A stretch of DNA of 64,000 nucleotides from Haloplanus ruber (GCF_024494725.1 NZ_JANHDK010000005.1:62001-126000); one strand, 5' to 3'; counted from the stretch's first letter, positions 21,517 to 31,282 are shown. Notes: generated by a model not told the origin, from the letters alone. A program made the numbers and translations.

Positions 21517-22137
21517 TCACACCGTTCGGTCGATTCCGACTCGTCCTTCGCCGATGTCGAGTGCGAACCCCGCGTCCCGGAGCCACGCCGCCGCCTCCCC
21601 TTCACCGTGGAGCAACACCTCGACCAGATCCGCCGGCTCGTCGACGTCGGTCGACAGTCGCATCGAGTCGACGACCCACGTTTCGGCGCCTACCGCCCGC
21701 GCGGCGGCTAGGTGATCGCGTACGGAGACGCCGTGGAAGTCGACCCGGAAGTCGGGATGGGAGACGACCAGTCCGTTCGTCCCACCGCCGCGTCCGGGGG
21801 CGACGGCCACGCCACCCTCGTCGCTGGCATCGACCAACGACCCCACCGCCGCCGGCGTCACCAGTCCCAAGTCGGCGACCAGAATGCCGACCGGATCGGT
21901 GCCGCCGAGTCGGGCGTTCACCGCGGCCGAGAGCGGGCGGTCGTCGACGGCGACCGGAACGTCCCCCTCGTCGACCGCCTGTGTCGCGACAACCGTCGGA
22001 TCGTGACCCGCCGCGCGGAGCGCAGCGAGGACATCACGAAGCATGGCCCGCGCGAAGGCGGCGCGTTCCGCGGCGTCGAGCACCGGGTTTAGCCGCGTCT
22101 TGGGTCGCGTCGCTTCGAACGGGACGAGAAATCGCAT
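21517..22137 (-). CDS. cofC: 2-phospho-L-lactate guanylyltransferase, coenzyme F420 biosynthesis
   Basis: A 206-residue nucleotidyltransferase that activates 2-phospholactate (or phosphoenolpyruvate) with GTP for F420 synthesis. The N-terminus MRFLVPFEATRPKTRLNPVL is the family signature, and GILVADLGLVTP is the metal-binding region with a second acidic cluster downstream (STDVDEPADL). Normal length for archaeal CofC. It lies directly after the membrane protein at 22138 with no gap, in an apparent operon headed by cetZ. Confidence 0.85.
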   Translation of the reverse strand: MRFLVPFEATRPKTRLNPVLDAAERAAFARAMLRDVLAALRAAGHDPTVVATQAVDEGDVPVAVDDRPLSAAVNARLGGTDPVGILVADLGLVTPAAVGSLVDASDEGGVAVAPGRGGGTNGLVVSHPDFRVDFHGVSVRDHLAAARAVGAETWVVDSMRLSTDVDEPADLVEVLLHGEGEAAAWLRDAGFALDIGEGRVGIDRTV

Positions 22138-22938
22138 TCAGCCGAGCGGGTCCTCGGGGCCCTGCTGGGAGCGCCAGTAGACGACACCACCGACCAGCAG
22201 GCCGACCACGAGCAGTCCCCCGACGGCGTAGATGATCAACTGCTGGGTCTGCCGGGACTGCTGGGCCTGGCTCGCCTGTTCGGTCGCCCGGTTTGCGAGG
22301 TTGGTCGCCACGTCGAAACTGCCGTCCTCGTACGCGGCGACGGCGTCCTCGTAGTTAGCCTGGGCGTCCGTGGGGTTCGCGCCGTTCGACCGCGCCGTCT
22401 CGATGGCGGCCCCTGCCTCGTCGATGGCCGTCCGGGCCGACGCGCTCCGCTCGGTGTAGTGGTGGGCCTCCCAGCTATCGACCGTGTTGCTGGCGCCGCC
22501 CGCTTGGCCGCGGGTCACCTCCATCATCCGGAACCGCTGGGCCGGATCGTAGCTGTACGACCCGACTTCGGGGACGGTGCCGGTGACGCGCACCTCGACT
22601 TCGGCCGTTCCGGTTTCAGCGGCGATTTCGACCCCGGAGAACGACTGGCCGGTGCGCTCGACCAAGTCGACCTGCGAGCCGGTCTGGTCGTAGTACACGA
22701 CCGTCCACGACACGTCAGTCAGTTCCGTCGATCCCGACAGCTGCCACCGCTCGCTCTCGGGGTTCTGGTACAGTTCGTCGAGCGTGACGGTTGCCGATAC
22801 CTGTGAGCCGACCTGTGCCTCCTCGGGAACGTCCTCGCCAGTGACGGAGACTGCTGCCGCCGGAACGGTCGCGGCGAGCAGAACGACGAGCGTGGCGAGA
22901 ACGACCCTAGAAGAGCGATTCGAGTTCGTCCTCGTCAT
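22138..22938 (-). CDS. Secreted membrane-anchored protein, unknown function
   Basis: A 266-residue protein with a signal sequence (SSRVVLATLVVLLAATVPAAAVS), an extracellular beta-rich domain, a helical Ala/Gln-rich segment (about residues 165-230, possible TPR-like or coiled coil), and a C-terminal transmembrane helix (LIIYAVGGLLVVGLLVGGVVYW). The ATG at 22938 is used; an earlier TTG is less likely. Its start overlaps the end of cetZ by 32 bp and its stop abuts cofC, so it is probably co-transcribed with both. No known family recognised. Confidence 0.65.
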   Translation of the reverse strand: MTRTNSNRSSRVVLATLVVLLAATVPAAAVSVTGEDVPEEAQVGSQVSATVTLDELYQNPESERWQLSGSTELTDVSWTVVYYDQTGSQVDLVERTGQSFSGVEIAAETGTAEVEVRVTGTVPEVGSYSYDPAQRFRMMEVTRGQAGGASNTVDSWEAHHYTERSASARTAIDEAGAAIETARSNGANPTDAQANYEDAVAAYEDGSFDVATNLANRATEQASQAQQSRQTQQLIIYAVGGLLVVGLLVGGVVYWRSQQGPEDPLG

Positions 22939-24094
22939 CTTCAACTAGATTCTGGAGATTGGCTTCGCTCTCTTCGCGGATCTCGCTGATATTGTCTTGA
23001 GCCTCGATAGCGACCTGCTGGAGTTCCTTGATGCGGGGGACGTTCGTGACGCCGGAGAGTAGGATAGCCGACGCGACGAAGTCGCTGTCGTTGACGGGGT
23101 AGTCGCCGCCGCGGACTTCCATGCTGCCGGTCTGCTCTTCGAGCCACTTCCGCCCGCGCTCGATACCTTTCCGGTTGAGATACGCCGAGGGGCCGGCCAT
23201 TACGAGGAGGGCACGCTCCGTCCCGTCGATCTCACAGGGGAGGGTCAGGCGGCCGAGTGCTGCCTTGCGGACGAGACTCGTGATGCGATTGGTGGTGTTC
23301 GCCGAGTCGAGTTGGTCTTCGATGGACTCGTCGTTGCCGGTGAGCTTCGAGAGCAGTCCACCGCTGTTTTGCTTGCGCTCGATCGTCTCGGAGGCGTAGC
23401 CGACCGTCGAGACGCCGCCGCCCGAGAGCGTGTTGATGATCTCGGAGCTGTCGACGACGGATTCGGCGACCTCCTGGCCCTGTTTGACCTCGCCCGCGCC
23501 GAACAGAATGCCGAACCGGCGGACGATTTCGTCGTTGATCTCGTCGTACCCGCTCTGGACGGACTCGCCGGTCTTCCGCCAGGCGTCGTTGTCGAACACG
23601 AGGAGGTTGTCAACCTCGTTGACGAGCGTCTGGAAGGAGCGCGCGGCGTTGAGCGTGTAGATCCCTCCCTCGTCGCTTCCGGGCAGGATACCGAGTCCGT
23701 AGACGGGTTCGGTGTAGATGCGCTTGAGGTGTTTCGCGAGGACCGGCGCGCCGCCGCTCCCGGTCCCGCCACCGAGACCGGCGACGACGAGGAAGGCGTC
23801 CACCTCGTGGACCGGGATGCCGTCGATGGCGCCCTGCACCTCGCCGATGTCCTCCTCGGCGATCTCCGCGCCGAGTTCGTTGTCCGCGCCCACGCCGTGT
23901 CCCTTCACACGAGACTGGCCGATGAGCACGCGCTGGTCTTGGGGGATATGTTCAAGCCCCATCAGGTCGGCCTTTGCCGTGTTGACGGCGACCGCCGCGC
24001 GCACGATCTCGCTCCCCGTCCGCTGATCGTACTCGAGGAACTTATCGACGATCTTGCCGCCGGCCTGCCCGAAACCGATCATGGCCAGTTTCAT
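22907..24094 (-). CDS. cetZ: CetZ tubulin/FtsZ-superfamily cytoskeletal protein
   Basis: A 395-residue GTPase of the archaeal CetZ group, which affects cell shape and motility. The GTP-binding T4 loop GLGGGTGSGGAPVLAKHLK is intact, and the N-terminus KLAMIGFGQAGGKIVDKF carries the T1 loop of the family. The C-terminal tail is acidic (LVEDDEDELESLF). Length is typical of CetZ. It is the first gene of the group with the secreted membrane protein and cofC. Sequence alone does not tell which numbered paralogue it is, though the cofC neighbourhood resembles that known for cetZ1. Confidence 0.88.
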   Translation of the reverse strand: MKLAMIGFGQAGGKIVDKFLEYDQRTGSEIVRAAVAVNTAKADLMGLEHIPQDQRVLIGQSRVKGHGVGADNELGAEIAEEDIGEVQGAIDGIPVHEVDAFLVVAGLGGGTGSGGAPVLAKHLKRIYTEPVYGLGILPGSDEGGIYTLNAARSFQTLVNEVDNLLVFDNDAWRKTGESVQSGYDEINDEIVRRFGILFGAGEVKQGQEVAESVVDSSEIINTLSGGGVSTVGYASETIERKQNSGGLLSKLTGNDESIEDQLDSANTTNRITSLVRKAALGRLTLPCEIDGTERALLVMAGPSAYLNRKGIERGRKWLEEQTGSMEVRGGDYPVNDSDFVASAILLSGVTNVPRIKELQQVAIEAQDNISEIREESEANLQNLVEDDEDELESLF

Positions 24095-24252
24095 CGTTTC
24101 AGACCCCTCTTCATTAAGAAGATTTCAGGCGTAAAACGAACATAAACCTTGTGGGCGGACCCAATCCTCAAGCCCCGAATTCGGCCGCTAATCCGCCGAC
24201 GGCGTGGCGATAACGGCCGATCACGCTGTGTCTGACGGACGGCGGACGTCCG

Positions 24253-25140
24253 TCAGCGCTCCGCGAGGTAATCGCCGAGAGTCCGCAGGTCGCCCTCGCT
24301 GACGTCGAACGCCTCCACGTCGTTGTGGTCGGTGGTGTTGTCGAACTGGAGCGACCGGTACTGATCAGCACCCATCGGCGCGCCGGGGAGCGATCCGAGC
24401 GTCGACAGGCCGATCTTGGCGAGTGCCATCGGGACGGGGACCACCGTCGACGGTCGCCCCTCGCTCCCGTGGACCGTCTGCGCGACCTCGGCCAGCGTGA
24501 GTCGCTCCGGGCCGCCAATCTCGTAGACCCCACCGTCGTAGGCGTCGTCCTCGATCCCGTCCGCGAGGATGGGCGTCAGGTCCCCGATCCAGATCGGCTG
24601 GAAGCCGGTCTTCCCGCCACCCGGCAGCGGGGTGAGATACGGCGGTGCGAGTTTCTTTGTGAAGGGGACGAACTCTCCGCCATCGCCGAAGATCACCGAC
24701 GGTCGGAAGATGACGTAGCGAAGCGACGACGACTTGACGATTTCCTCCGCGGCACCCTTGGCGCGGATATACGCCGTCGCTCCGTCCGGATCGGCGCCGA
24801 GCGCGCTCATCTGCAGGATCTTCTCGACGCCCGTCTCCTCGGCCGCACGCACGACGTTCTCGGTCCCCTTGCGGTGGACGCGGTCGTGCATCTCGTCGCC
24901 ACCGGAGGGCTTGAACAGCGGCGAGAGGGCGACCAGATTGACGACGACGTCTTTCCCCTCCATCGGTTCGACTAGCGAGTCGTACGCGGTGACGTCCCCC
25001 ATGGCCTTCTCGACGCCGCCGGGTAGCTCGCCGGCGCTCGGCCGGCGTGCGAGCGCGGTCACCGAGTGGCCGCGGGACTTCAACTCACGACACAGGTGTC
25101 GCCCCACGAACCCGGTTCCGCCGGTTACAAGAATCTTCAT
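24253..25140 (-). CDS. Atypical SDR NAD(P)-binding protein, complex I NDUFA9-like
   Basis: A 295-residue Rossmann-fold protein. The dinucleotide site [11 protein letters not shown] is at the N-terminus; the usual SDR Tyr-x3-Lys appears in the [11 protein letters not shown] segment. It has the arrangement of NDUFA9-like atypical SDRs ([16 protein letters not shown], then [12 protein letters not shown]). Such proteins may bind quinone-pathway components or act as NAD(P)H-dependent reductases; the substrate is unknown. Monocistronic, facing tmk across a 160-bp gap. Confidence 0.78.
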   Translation of the reverse strand: MKILVTGGTGFVGRHLCRELKSRGHSVTALARRPSAGELPGGVEKAMGDVTAYDSLVEPMEGKDVVVNLVALSPLFKPSGGDEMHDRVHRKGTENVVRAAEETGVEKILQMSALGADPDGATAYIRAKGAAEEIVKSSSLRYVIFRPSVIFGDGGEFVPFTKKLAPPYLTPLPGGGKTGFQPIWIGDLTPILADGIEDDAYDGGVYEIGGPERLTLAEVAQTVHGSEGRPSTVVPVPMALAKIGLSTLGSLPGAPMGADQYRSLQFDNTTDHNDVEAFDVSEGDLRTLGDYLAER

Positions 25141-25300
25141 GGCCTGTACATATCCACGAACCGACCTAAAGCTAACGCGCTGTGAACCGTTCCCACGACG
25201 CGGCTTCCCGCTCCCTCCGGACCTACCAGAAGGAAAACACTATCGGCGGTCTCCGGGGCGGACCCCGACCGTTAATCCGCCTCGCTCCGGTAGCACAGAT

Positions 25301-25885
25301 ATGCTCATCACGCTAGAGGGACTCGACGGGAGCGGCAAGACGACGGCCTGGCGGGCGCTCCGCGACCACTACCCCGACGCGGTGTTCACGCGCGAACCCA
25401 CCAACTCGTGGTACGGTGAGGCCGTCGCCCGCTCTATCGACGACGACGACGCCGACCCACTGGCCGAACTCTTCCTCTATATGGCCGATCACGCCGATCA
25501 CCTCTCTCGGGTGATTCGGCCCGCCCTCGCCGAGGGATCGCTCGTCGTCTCCGACCGCTACTCGGATTCGCGGGTCGCCTACCAGGCGGCGACGCTCGCC
25601 GACGCCTCGATCCCCGACCCCTTCGCGTACGTGCGTTCGATCCACGACCCAATCTCCCGTCCGCCGGACGCGACGCTCTATCTCGACGTCGACCCCGAGA
25701 CGGCCGCCGAGCGCAGCGGCCGGACGAACAAGTTCGAACGGGTCGCCCACCTTCGACGGGTCCGGGAGGGCTACGAGCGACTGCTCGATGCGGACCCCGA
25801 CCGGTTCATCCGTATCGACGCCGACCGGCCGCAGGCGACCGTCCGCGACGACGTGACGGCCGCCGTCGACCGCCTGGTCGACTAG
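25301..25885 (+). CDS. tmk: Thymidylate kinase (dTMP kinase)
   Basis: A 194-residue kinase that phosphorylates dTMP to dTDP. The P-loop [11 protein letters not shown], the DRY-type motif [14 protein letters not shown], and [11 protein letters not shown] (the dTMP-binding Arg-Glu-Pro) are all present. The ATG at 25301 gives the standard start immediately before the P-loop; the long upstream frame is antisense to 24253 and is rejected. The gene overlaps the end of the convergent membrane protein by 4 bp. Confidence 0.9.
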   Translation: MLITLEGLDGSGKTTAWRALRDHYPDAVFTREPTNSWYGEAVARSIDDDDADPLAELFLYMADHADHLSRVIRPALAEGSLVVSDRYSDSRVAYQAATLADASIPDPFAYVRSIHDPISRPPDATLYLDVDPETAAERSGRTNKFERVAHLRRVREGYERLLDADPDRFIRIDADRPQATVRDDVTAAVDRLVD

Positions 25886-26199
25886 CCCGTCGTGTCGGGG
25901 AGTTCGTACTCCTCGGGCGCGGGGACGTACAGTACGTCGATGGTCGCTCCGAGAATCGTCGGGAGACCGATCATCAGGCCGATGACGGCTCCCGCGCTCC
26001 CGAGGTTGACGCCGACGCCGAGGCTGAACGTGACGATGGTCGTGATCGTGAGGACGACCGGCACCAGCAGGGCGGTGTACACGACCGTTCCCCACTGGGT
26101 GTGGAGCTGGATGCGGAAAAAGCGGGTCATGACCGCCGCGATGAGGGTGTTCCCCACGAAGACGCCCCCCATCAGGGCGAAATCCAGAAGCGTCGCCAT
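25882..26199 (-). CDS. Small membrane protein, unknown function
   Basis: A 105-residue protein with about three hydrophobic segments ([58 protein letters not shown]) and a short polar tail. No catalytic motif is visible. It is convergent with tmk and follows the gene at 26239 on the same strand after 39 bp. Confidence 0.6.
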   Translation of the reverse strand: MATLLDFALMGGVFVGNTLIAAVMTRFFRIQLHTQWGTVVYTALLVPVVLTITTIVTFSLGVGVNLGSAGAVIGLMIGLPTILGATIDVLYVPAPEEYELPDTTG

Positions 26200-26238
26200 G
26201 CCGGACGTGGGGGCTCGACCGGCTTTGTCCTGTCGCTT

Positions 26239-26712
26239 CTACTGTCCCCGTGCCCGGTCGATCAGTTGTGCCGCCGTCCCCGTGTAGTCGTATCCTGGGA
26301 TGATCCCTTGGACGTAGGTGCCCTCGACGTAGTTGACGACCGCGGCAGCGTCGTCGACGCCCCGCCGTTCGTTGATGTCGGTAAACGTCGTCTCGACGAT
26401 CACCGCTTCCTCGGTCAGGCGCACCGTCGGGTCGAGGTTGTGGTCCTTCTTGAGGACGCCGTCGGCGTCGGCCACCCGAAGTTCGAACGTCTCCAGCCAC
26501 CCCTCCTCGACGACTGCCGCCACGTCGCCTTCGACGGCTGCCGAGAGTGACGGCGCTCTGATCGTCAGGTCGTACTCGATCCGGCCGTCGACCTCGCGTG
26601 CCGCCACCACCGCATCGAAGGCAGTCGTCGTCACCTCGAACCGTCCCTCGTCGACACGCTCGAAGTCCGCGTGGTCGCGAAACGCCCGCTCTGCCCGGGA
26701 TGCCTCAGTCAT
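26239..26712 (-). CDS. Uncharacterised haloarchaeal protein (DUF5813-like)
   Basis: A 157-residue soluble acidic protein, alternating strands and helices (RFEVTTTAFDAVVAA, IEYDLTIRAPSLSAAVEGDVAAVVEEGW, VVNYVEGTYVQGIIPGYDY). It looks like the haloarchaeal DUF5813 group, of unknown role. ATG 26712 is chosen; a longer frame reaches 26781 but its first 23 residues are atypical. Confidence 0.55.
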   Translation of the reverse strand: MTEASRAERAFRDHADFERVDEGRFEVTTTAFDAVVAAREVDGRIEYDLTIRAPSLSAAVEGDVAAVVEEGWLETFELRVADADGVLKKDHNLDPTVRLTEEAVIVETTFTDINERRGVDDAAAVVNYVEGTYVQGIIPGYDYTGTAAQLIDRARGQ

Positions 26713-26801
26713 GTCCCGAGGGAGGGCGTGAGCGGCAAAAAGCTCCTCGTGTCGCGGATGTGCGCTTTCGGCATCCCGCACACCCTGCCGCCGGCGGCAC
26801 G

Positions 26802-26937
26802 CTTAAGTCCCTTCCACCGCTTTGTTTAGGTGACGCTTCGTCTGGAGGGCCGAAGCGTCAGCGGGGACCAATTCAGGGCGGCAAGCGATCGTACGGACCC
26901 CTCTTTCCCCGTACGTCGCTTTTCGCTTTCGTACGAT
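26802..26937 (+). ncRNA. Candidate structured non-coding RNA
   Basis: This 316-bp gap between 26712 and the tRNA contains no convincing gene but strong RNA-like structure. CTTAAGT at 26802-26808 resembles haloarchaeal stable-RNA promoters and predicts transcription from about 26831. There a perfect 10-bp hairpin starts: TGACGCTTCG (26831-26840) pairs with CGAAGCGTCA (26851-26860) around a 10-nt loop. A second stem pairs CGTACGG (26890-26896) with CCGTACG (26909-26915), extended by five more pairs after a small bulge. It is followed by a T-rich stretch at 26920-26929. It would converge with the tRNA gene. Strand and ends are inferred. Confidence 0.35.
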
Positions 26938-27028
26938 ACCACCGAGTCACTGCTCGTCCGCTGGAGACGATCAGACCTACGTCGCGTCGTTTCCCGAGAG
27001 ACACCGCTCCTCGTTCGTTCGGAAACTG

Positions 27029-27113
27029 TGCGAGGGAGGGGATTCGAACCCCCGAACTCCTTCGAGAGCGGGTCTTAAGCCCGCCGCCTTTGGCCTGGCT
27101 CGGCCACCCTCGC
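27029..27113 (-). tRNA. tRNA-Leu (anticodon UAA)
   Basis: A complete 85-nt class-II tRNA on the minus strand. The acceptor stem GCGAGGG pairs with CCCTCGC, followed by discriminator A. The anticodon stem-loop is GCGGG-CTTAAGA-CCCGC with anticodon UAA. A long variable arm fits leucine, the T-loop GGTTCGAATCC is standard, and there is no intron. The CCA end is not encoded. The gene is only 45 bp downstream of the coiled-coil protein gene. Confidence 0.95.
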
Positions 27114-27157
27114 CCGGGTGCCCGTTCCCCGCACCGCCGCAAGTGGCTTTCGGTACC

Positions 27158-27670
27158 TTACTCCTCTGTGTCGCTGTGGTCGAACTCGACCGACGTACCG
27201 AGGATTTCCGCCAGCGACTCGACGGTTCCCTGCAACTCCTCGATCCGCTGCTCCTGGCGGTCCATCCGGTCGACCATCCCCTCGACGGAGTGTTCGAGCG
27301 CCGTCAACTCCTCGTCCAAGTCATCGGGGACCGCCGCCGACAACGCTTCGACCGTATCGAGTATCTCTTCGCCATCCTCGGCCGATACCAACCCGTGTTC
27401 GGACGGGGTCGTCAGCATCCGTCGGTGTGAGAGAATTGCCTCCGAGATGCTCTCACTTCCGTCGGGCAGCGTTATCGTCAGTGGCTCCGCGTCGGGGGCG
27501 TCGTCCGCCGCGTCGGATGCATCCTCCGTGGCGCTGGCGTCCGCCGTGTCGCCGGCGTCTGCCGTGTCGTCGGCATCCGTATCGACGACGGTGGCGGTTG
27601 CCTCTGACTCCTCGGCCTCGACCGTTCGGTCCCTGTCGGCTCGTTCTGTGTTCATGGGGTCTACGTCCAT
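27158..27670 (-). CDS. Acidic coiled-coil protein, unknown function
   Basis: A 170-residue, strongly acidic protein. The N-terminal half (to about residue 60) is low-complexity Asp/Ala/Thr/Glu; the C-terminal half is predicted coiled coil (LDEELTALEHSVEGMVDRMDRQEQRIEELQ...). A segment LTITLPDGSESISEAILSHRRML lies between. No family known to me. A TATA-like GTTTATGAT just upstream favours the leaderless ATG at 27670; ATGs at 27697 and 27655 are alternatives. Confidence 0.55.
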   Translation of the reverse strand: MDVDPMNTERADRDRTVEAEESEATATVVDTDADDTADAGDTADASATEDASDAADDAPDAEPLTITLPDGSESISEAILSHRRMLTTPSEHGLVSAEDGEEILDTVEALSAAVPDDLDEELTALEHSVEGMVDRMDRQEQRIEELQGTVESLAEILGTSVEFDHSDTEE

Positions 27671-27755
27671 GGTTCCGATACGGACCCCGTCGATCATAAA
27701 CCATCGTCAGACAATAATAATCGGACTGTCAAATCCTCTCCGGGGCGACGCCATC

Positions 27756-28622
27756 TCACTCAGTCTGGTAGTAATCCCGCTCGATCCGGCGGTCGAACGC
27801 CGTGGCAAGGCGGTCGGTCACCGGTCCGCCGCCGACCGCCCGGCCGTCGACGGTCGCCACGGGTCGGACCTCCCACGTCGTGTTCGTCAGGAACGCCTCG
27901 TCGGCCTCCCTGACCGCGTCGACGCCGTATCGCCCCGTCTCGACCGGCACGTCCAGATTCGCCGCGACGTCGAGGACGACCCGCCGGGTCACGCCGGGCA
28001 GGATCGGTCCCGCGAGGGCGGGCGTCTTGAGGACGCCGTCGGTCATCAAAAAGACGTTGCTCGTCGCCCCTTCGGCGAGAAAGCCCTCGACGTCGCAGAC
28101 GAGGGCCTCGTCGGCGTCGGTCCCGCGCAGTTCCAGTCGGGCTAGTACGCCATCGAGGTAGTTGTGGGTCTTGGCGGCCGCGGGCATCGACGCCTCCGGG
28201 ATCCGGCGGCGGTCGACCGTCCGCACCGACGCCGGCCCGTCCCACACCGGCCGCCCGTCGACGCCCCCTCGGGGCAGTGGCTTGACGACCACCACCACCG
28301 TCGGCTCCACCTCGGGGTCGGGGGTGAGCTTTCCGGTCTGAACACCGCGCGTGACCGAGACGCGGACGTAGGCGTCGTCGAGGTCGTTTGTGTCGAGTGT
28401 CGCCGCGACCCGCTCCCGGAGGTCCGTCGGGACGGCCCCGCCCATCCCCAGTGTCTCGCAGGTGTCGACGAGTCGGTCACGGTGGGCGTCCCACTCGAAG
28501 ACCGTCCCACCGTAGGCCCGACAGGTCTCGAAGCCGGCGTCGCCGTAGCGGAATCCGCGGTCGTCGACGCGGACCGTCGCCTCCGCGGCGGGCACCAGCC
28601 GACCGTTCACGTGGTACTGCAT
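27756..28622 (-). CDS. pabC: Class IV aminotransferase, probable aminodeoxychorismate lyase
   Basis: A 288-residue PLP enzyme of fold type IV. DDRGFRYGDAGFETCRAY is the family N-terminal motif, the PLP lysine is in PAAAKTHNYLDGVLA, and EGFLAEGATSNVF is the conserved cofactor-binding loop. From context it should release pyruvate from 4-amino-4-deoxychorismate to give 4-aminobenzoate; branched-chain or D-amino acid transamination are alternatives for this class. It overlaps the upstream amidotransferase gene by 16 bp. Confidence 0.78.
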   Translation of the reverse strand: MQYHVNGRLVPAAEATVRVDDRGFRYGDAGFETCRAYGGTVFEWDAHRDRLVDTCETLGMGGAVPTDLRERVAATLDTNDLDDAYVRVSVTRGVQTGKLTPDPEVEPTVVVVVKPLPRGGVDGRPVWDGPASVRTVDRRRIPEASMPAAAKTHNYLDGVLARLELRGTDADEALVCDVEGFLAEGATSNVFLMTDGVLKTPALAGPILPGVTRRVVLDVAANLDVPVETGRYGVDAVREADEAFLTNTTWEVRPVATVDGRAVGGGPVTDRLATAFDRRIERDYYQTE

Positions 28623-29188
28623 CGGTTCAGGAAATTGCGGACGAGTTGCTTACCGTCGTCGGTCAGGATACTCTCCGGGTGGAACTGGACGCCCACGTGG
28701 GGTTTCGACCGGTGGCGGACGCCCATCACGACGCCGTCCTCGTCGTCGGTCCGGGCCGTCCGCTCCAGGATCGCCGGCACGTCGTCGGGATCGACCGACA
28801 GCGAGTGGTACCGACCCACCTCGATCCGCTCGGGGAGGCCGGCGAACACCCCCGCTCCGTCGTGGTGGACGGTCGAGCGCTTACCGTGGACCACCGCCGG
28901 GGCGTGGCGGACGTCGGCTCCGTGGACCGCACACAGCGCCTGGTGGCCCAGACAGACCCCGAGCGTGGGATAGTCGAGGTCGGCGAATATCGGCATCGAC
29001 ACGCCCGCCGACTCGGGTGTGCCCGGTCCCGGCGAGACGACGATGGCGTCCGGGTCGATCCCTTCGATCCCCGCGAGGTCGACCGCGTCGTTCCGGCGGA
29101 CGATCACCTCGTCCGCCGCCTCGCCGACGTACTGGACGAGATTGTACGCGAAGGAGTCGTAGTTGTCGACGACCAACACCCGCGTCAC
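28607..29188 (-). CDS. pabA: Glutamine amidotransferase subunit of a chorismate-aminating enzyme (PabA/TrpG type)
   Basis: A 193-residue class I amidotransferase supplying ammonia from glutamine. The N-terminus [20 protein letters not shown] is standard; the catalytic triad is Cys in [11 protein letters not shown], and His/Glu in [10 protein letters not shown]. The start overlaps the stop of the synthase gene (ATGA). PabA and TrpG cannot be told apart by sequence alone; the pabC partner favours aminobenzoate. Confidence 0.85.
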   Translation of the reverse strand: MTRVLVVDNYDSFAYNLVQYVGEAADEVIVRRNDAVDLAGIEGIDPDAIVVSPGPGTPESAGVSMPIFADLDYPTLGVCLGHQALCAVHGADVRHAPAVVHGKRSTVHHDGAGVFAGLPERIEVGRYHSLSVDPDDVPAILERTARTDDEDGVVMGVRHRSKPHVGVQFHPESILTDDGKQLVRNFLNRCSTT

Positions 29189-30630
29189 CCGGCGCTCACC
29201 TCCACGTCCATCTCCGCGTCGTCGCCGAGGGCGGTGTCGACGGCGGTGATCAGCGCCCGCGCTTTCGCCAGCGTCTCCTCGTACTCTCGGTCGGGTACCG
29301 AGTCGTGGACGACACCGCCCCCGACCCGAAGGTGGTACTCGTCGTCGTGGCGGACCAGCGTCCGGATGATGATGTTCAGCGTCGCCCGACCGTCGAAGCC
29401 AATCGCCGCCATGCTGCCCGTATACGGCCCGCGACGGTGGCGCTCCACCTCGTCGATGATCTCCATCGTCCGCGGTTTGGGGGCGCCCGTGATCGTCCCG
29501 CCGGGGAACACGGCGCCGACCGCGTCGCCGAGGTCGTGGCCCGCGCGGAGGCGCCCCGAGACCGTCGAGACCAGGTGGAACACCTCGGCGTAGCGGTCGA
29601 TCCGCCGGTACTCGTCGACCGTAACCGATCCGTACTCGCTCACCTTCCCCAGGTCGTTGCGTTCGAGGTCGACCAGCATCGCGTGTTCCGCTCGCTCTTT
29701 CTCGTCGTCTTGGAGGGCGGCCCGTAGCCGGCGGTCCGCCGCCGCGTCCTCGCCCCGGGGGCGGGTGCCGGCGATAGGTTCGGTCTCGATGCGGTCGCCC
29801 ACTCGCTCCAGCAGGAGTTCGGGGCTCGCGCTCACCAGGTCGACACCCGGGAACTCGATCAGCCCCGAGTACGGCGCCGGGTTCACCTCCCTGAGCGCGG
29901 CGAAGGCCTCGACCGGTTGGACCGCCGCCGGCGCCGTCAAGCGATGAGAGACGTTCGCCTGAAACGTGTCGCCGTCGCGGATATACTCCTTGACCTGCCG
30001 CACCCGGTCACCGTAGGCCCCCCGCTCACAGGAGCTCTCGAACGTGACCGGCCCCGTCGCCGGCGGCGTCGCCACCGACGGGTCACCCGTCCGTGCCGCC
30101 GCCGCGAGGTCGAGTGCACGGTCCACCCCTGCCTCGTAGGCGGCATCGGGGTCGTCGTCGACCCGGGGTGTCGCCACGATACGCAGGGTCGACTCGCCAG
30201 CCCGCCACGCCGCCAGGCAGGTGTACCGGGCCAGTTGGAGGCGCGGCAGCCCCCGGTCGTCGGCGGTCGACGCCGGCAGCGTCTCGATTTCCCGGGCGAC
30301 GTCGTAGGAGAGCCAGCCGAAGAAGCCGCCGGGGTAGGGCACCGCACACTCCCCACGCGCCAGCGACGCCGAGGCGACCAGTTCCCTGATGGCCGCCAGC
30401 GACCCGTCGTCGTCGCCGCCGACCTCGTGGACCGCGTCCGGTTCGACGCCGAAGTATCCCCAGCCCGGTTGCCCGCCGCCGGTCTCGAAAAACACCGACG
30501 GCGCCGCTCCCCGTGCCCGGCGGTAGGCCTCGAAGGGGTCGGCGTCGAGGGTGACCTCGACGGGGACGCGCGCCCCCGTCGTCGCCGCCGCGTGAAACGA
30601 CTCCCGGGACGTTTCGACCGTCGGGGTCAC
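29185..30630 (-). CDS. pabB: Chorismate-binding synthase, aminodeoxychorismate synthase component I or anthranilate synthase-like
   Basis: A 481-residue chorismate-binding enzyme. [23 protein letters not shown] and the C-terminal [10 protein letters not shown] signature are intact. The residue at 287 is Ala (PIAGT), as in anthranilate synthase, while E. coli PabB has a Lys there (PIKGT) that acts in catalysis; so the usual PabB call rests mainly on the linked pabA and pabC. The first codon is GTG. N-terminal domain residues about 40-130 ([21 protein letters not shown]) match the family. Confidence 0.8.
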   Translation of the reverse strand: MTPTVETSRESFHAAATTGARVPVEVTLDADPFEAYRRARGAAPSVFFETGGGQPGWGYFGVEPDAVHEVGGDDDGSLAAIRELVASASLARGECAVPYPGGFFGWLSYDVAREIETLPASTADDRGLPRLQLARYTCLAAWRAGESTLRIVATPRVDDDPDAAYEAGVDRALDLAAAARTGDPSVATPPATGPVTFESSCERGAYGDRVRQVKEYIRDGDTFQANVSHRLTAPAAVQPVEAFAALREVNPAPYSGLIEFPGVDLVSASPELLLERVGDRIETEPIAGTRPRGEDAAADRRLRAALQDDEKERAEHAMLVDLERNDLGKVSEYGSVTVDEYRRIDRYAEVFHLVSTVSGRLRAGHDLGDAVGAVFPGGTITGAPKPRTMEIIDEVERHRRGPYTGSMAAIGFDGRATLNIIIRTLVRHDDEYHLRVGGGVVHDSVPDREYEETLAKARALITAVDTALGDDAEMDVEVSAG

Positions 30631-30687
30631 GGTCCCGGCTCCCGACGCAGGTCGACCGACCGCGCGGTCACCGTCGTCGTCGGTCGC

Positions 30688-31233
30688 TCAGCGCTCCACA
30701 TCCACGGACGTCAGGCGCACGTCTTCGGTCGGCTGGTCGTTCGGGTCCGTCCGCACGCCGCCGATTTCCTCGACGACGTCCATCCCGTCGACGACCTCAC
30801 CGAAGACGGCGTGATCGCCGTCGAGGTGGGGCTGAGCGTCCAGCGTGATGAAAAACTGCGAGCCGTTGGTGTCGGGACCGCGGTTCGCCATCGAGAGGAC
30901 GCCCGCCCCGTCGTGACGGAGTTCGTCGTGGAACTCGTCGTCGAAGGTATAGCCCGGACCGCCGCGGCCGGTACCGGTGGGGTCGCCACACTGGAGCATG
31001 AACCCGGAGATGATCCGGTGGAAGGGCACGTCGCTGTAGAGCGGGTCGGTTCGCGTGTCGCCCGTTTCGGGGTCCTCCCAGGCACCAGTCCCGGGTTCGA
31101 CCGGCGCGTCTGAGTCGTCGGCGCCCTCCGCCAGTGCGAGGAAGTTCTCGACCGTTCGCGGCGCCCGCTCGGCGAACAGTTCGACCGTGATGTCTCCGTG
31201 TGTCGTCTCCAGCGTCGCAGTGGGATTGCTCAT
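30688..31233 (-). CDS. Cyclophilin-type peptidyl-prolyl cis-trans isomerase
   Basis: A 181-residue cytoplasmic prolyl isomerase. Cyclophilin motifs are in order: [60 protein letters not shown] and [18 protein letters not shown]. An insertion rich in Asp, Glu, Gly and Thr ([20 protein letters not shown]) between the first two is typical of haloarchaeal homologues. ATG 31233 gives the normal N-terminus. Confidence 0.9.
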   Translation of the reverse strand: MSNPTATLETTHGDITVELFAERAPRTVENFLALAEGADDSDAPVEPGTGAWEDPETGDTRTDPLYSDVPFHRIISGFMLQCGDPTGTGRGGPGYTFDDEFHDELRHDGAGVLSMANRGPDTNGSQFFITLDAQPHLDGDHAVFGEVVDGMDVVEEIGGVRTDPNDQPTEDVRLTSVDVER

Positions 31234-31282
31234 ACTATTCCCTGGCGGCCCGGCGGGATAACGTTGCTGACCGCGCGAGCGA

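Noticed and set aside
26830-27078. Open frame across the intergenic region and tRNA
   Set aside because: It runs through the tRNA-Leu gene and has Arg/Ser-rich composition unlike haloarchaeal proteins.
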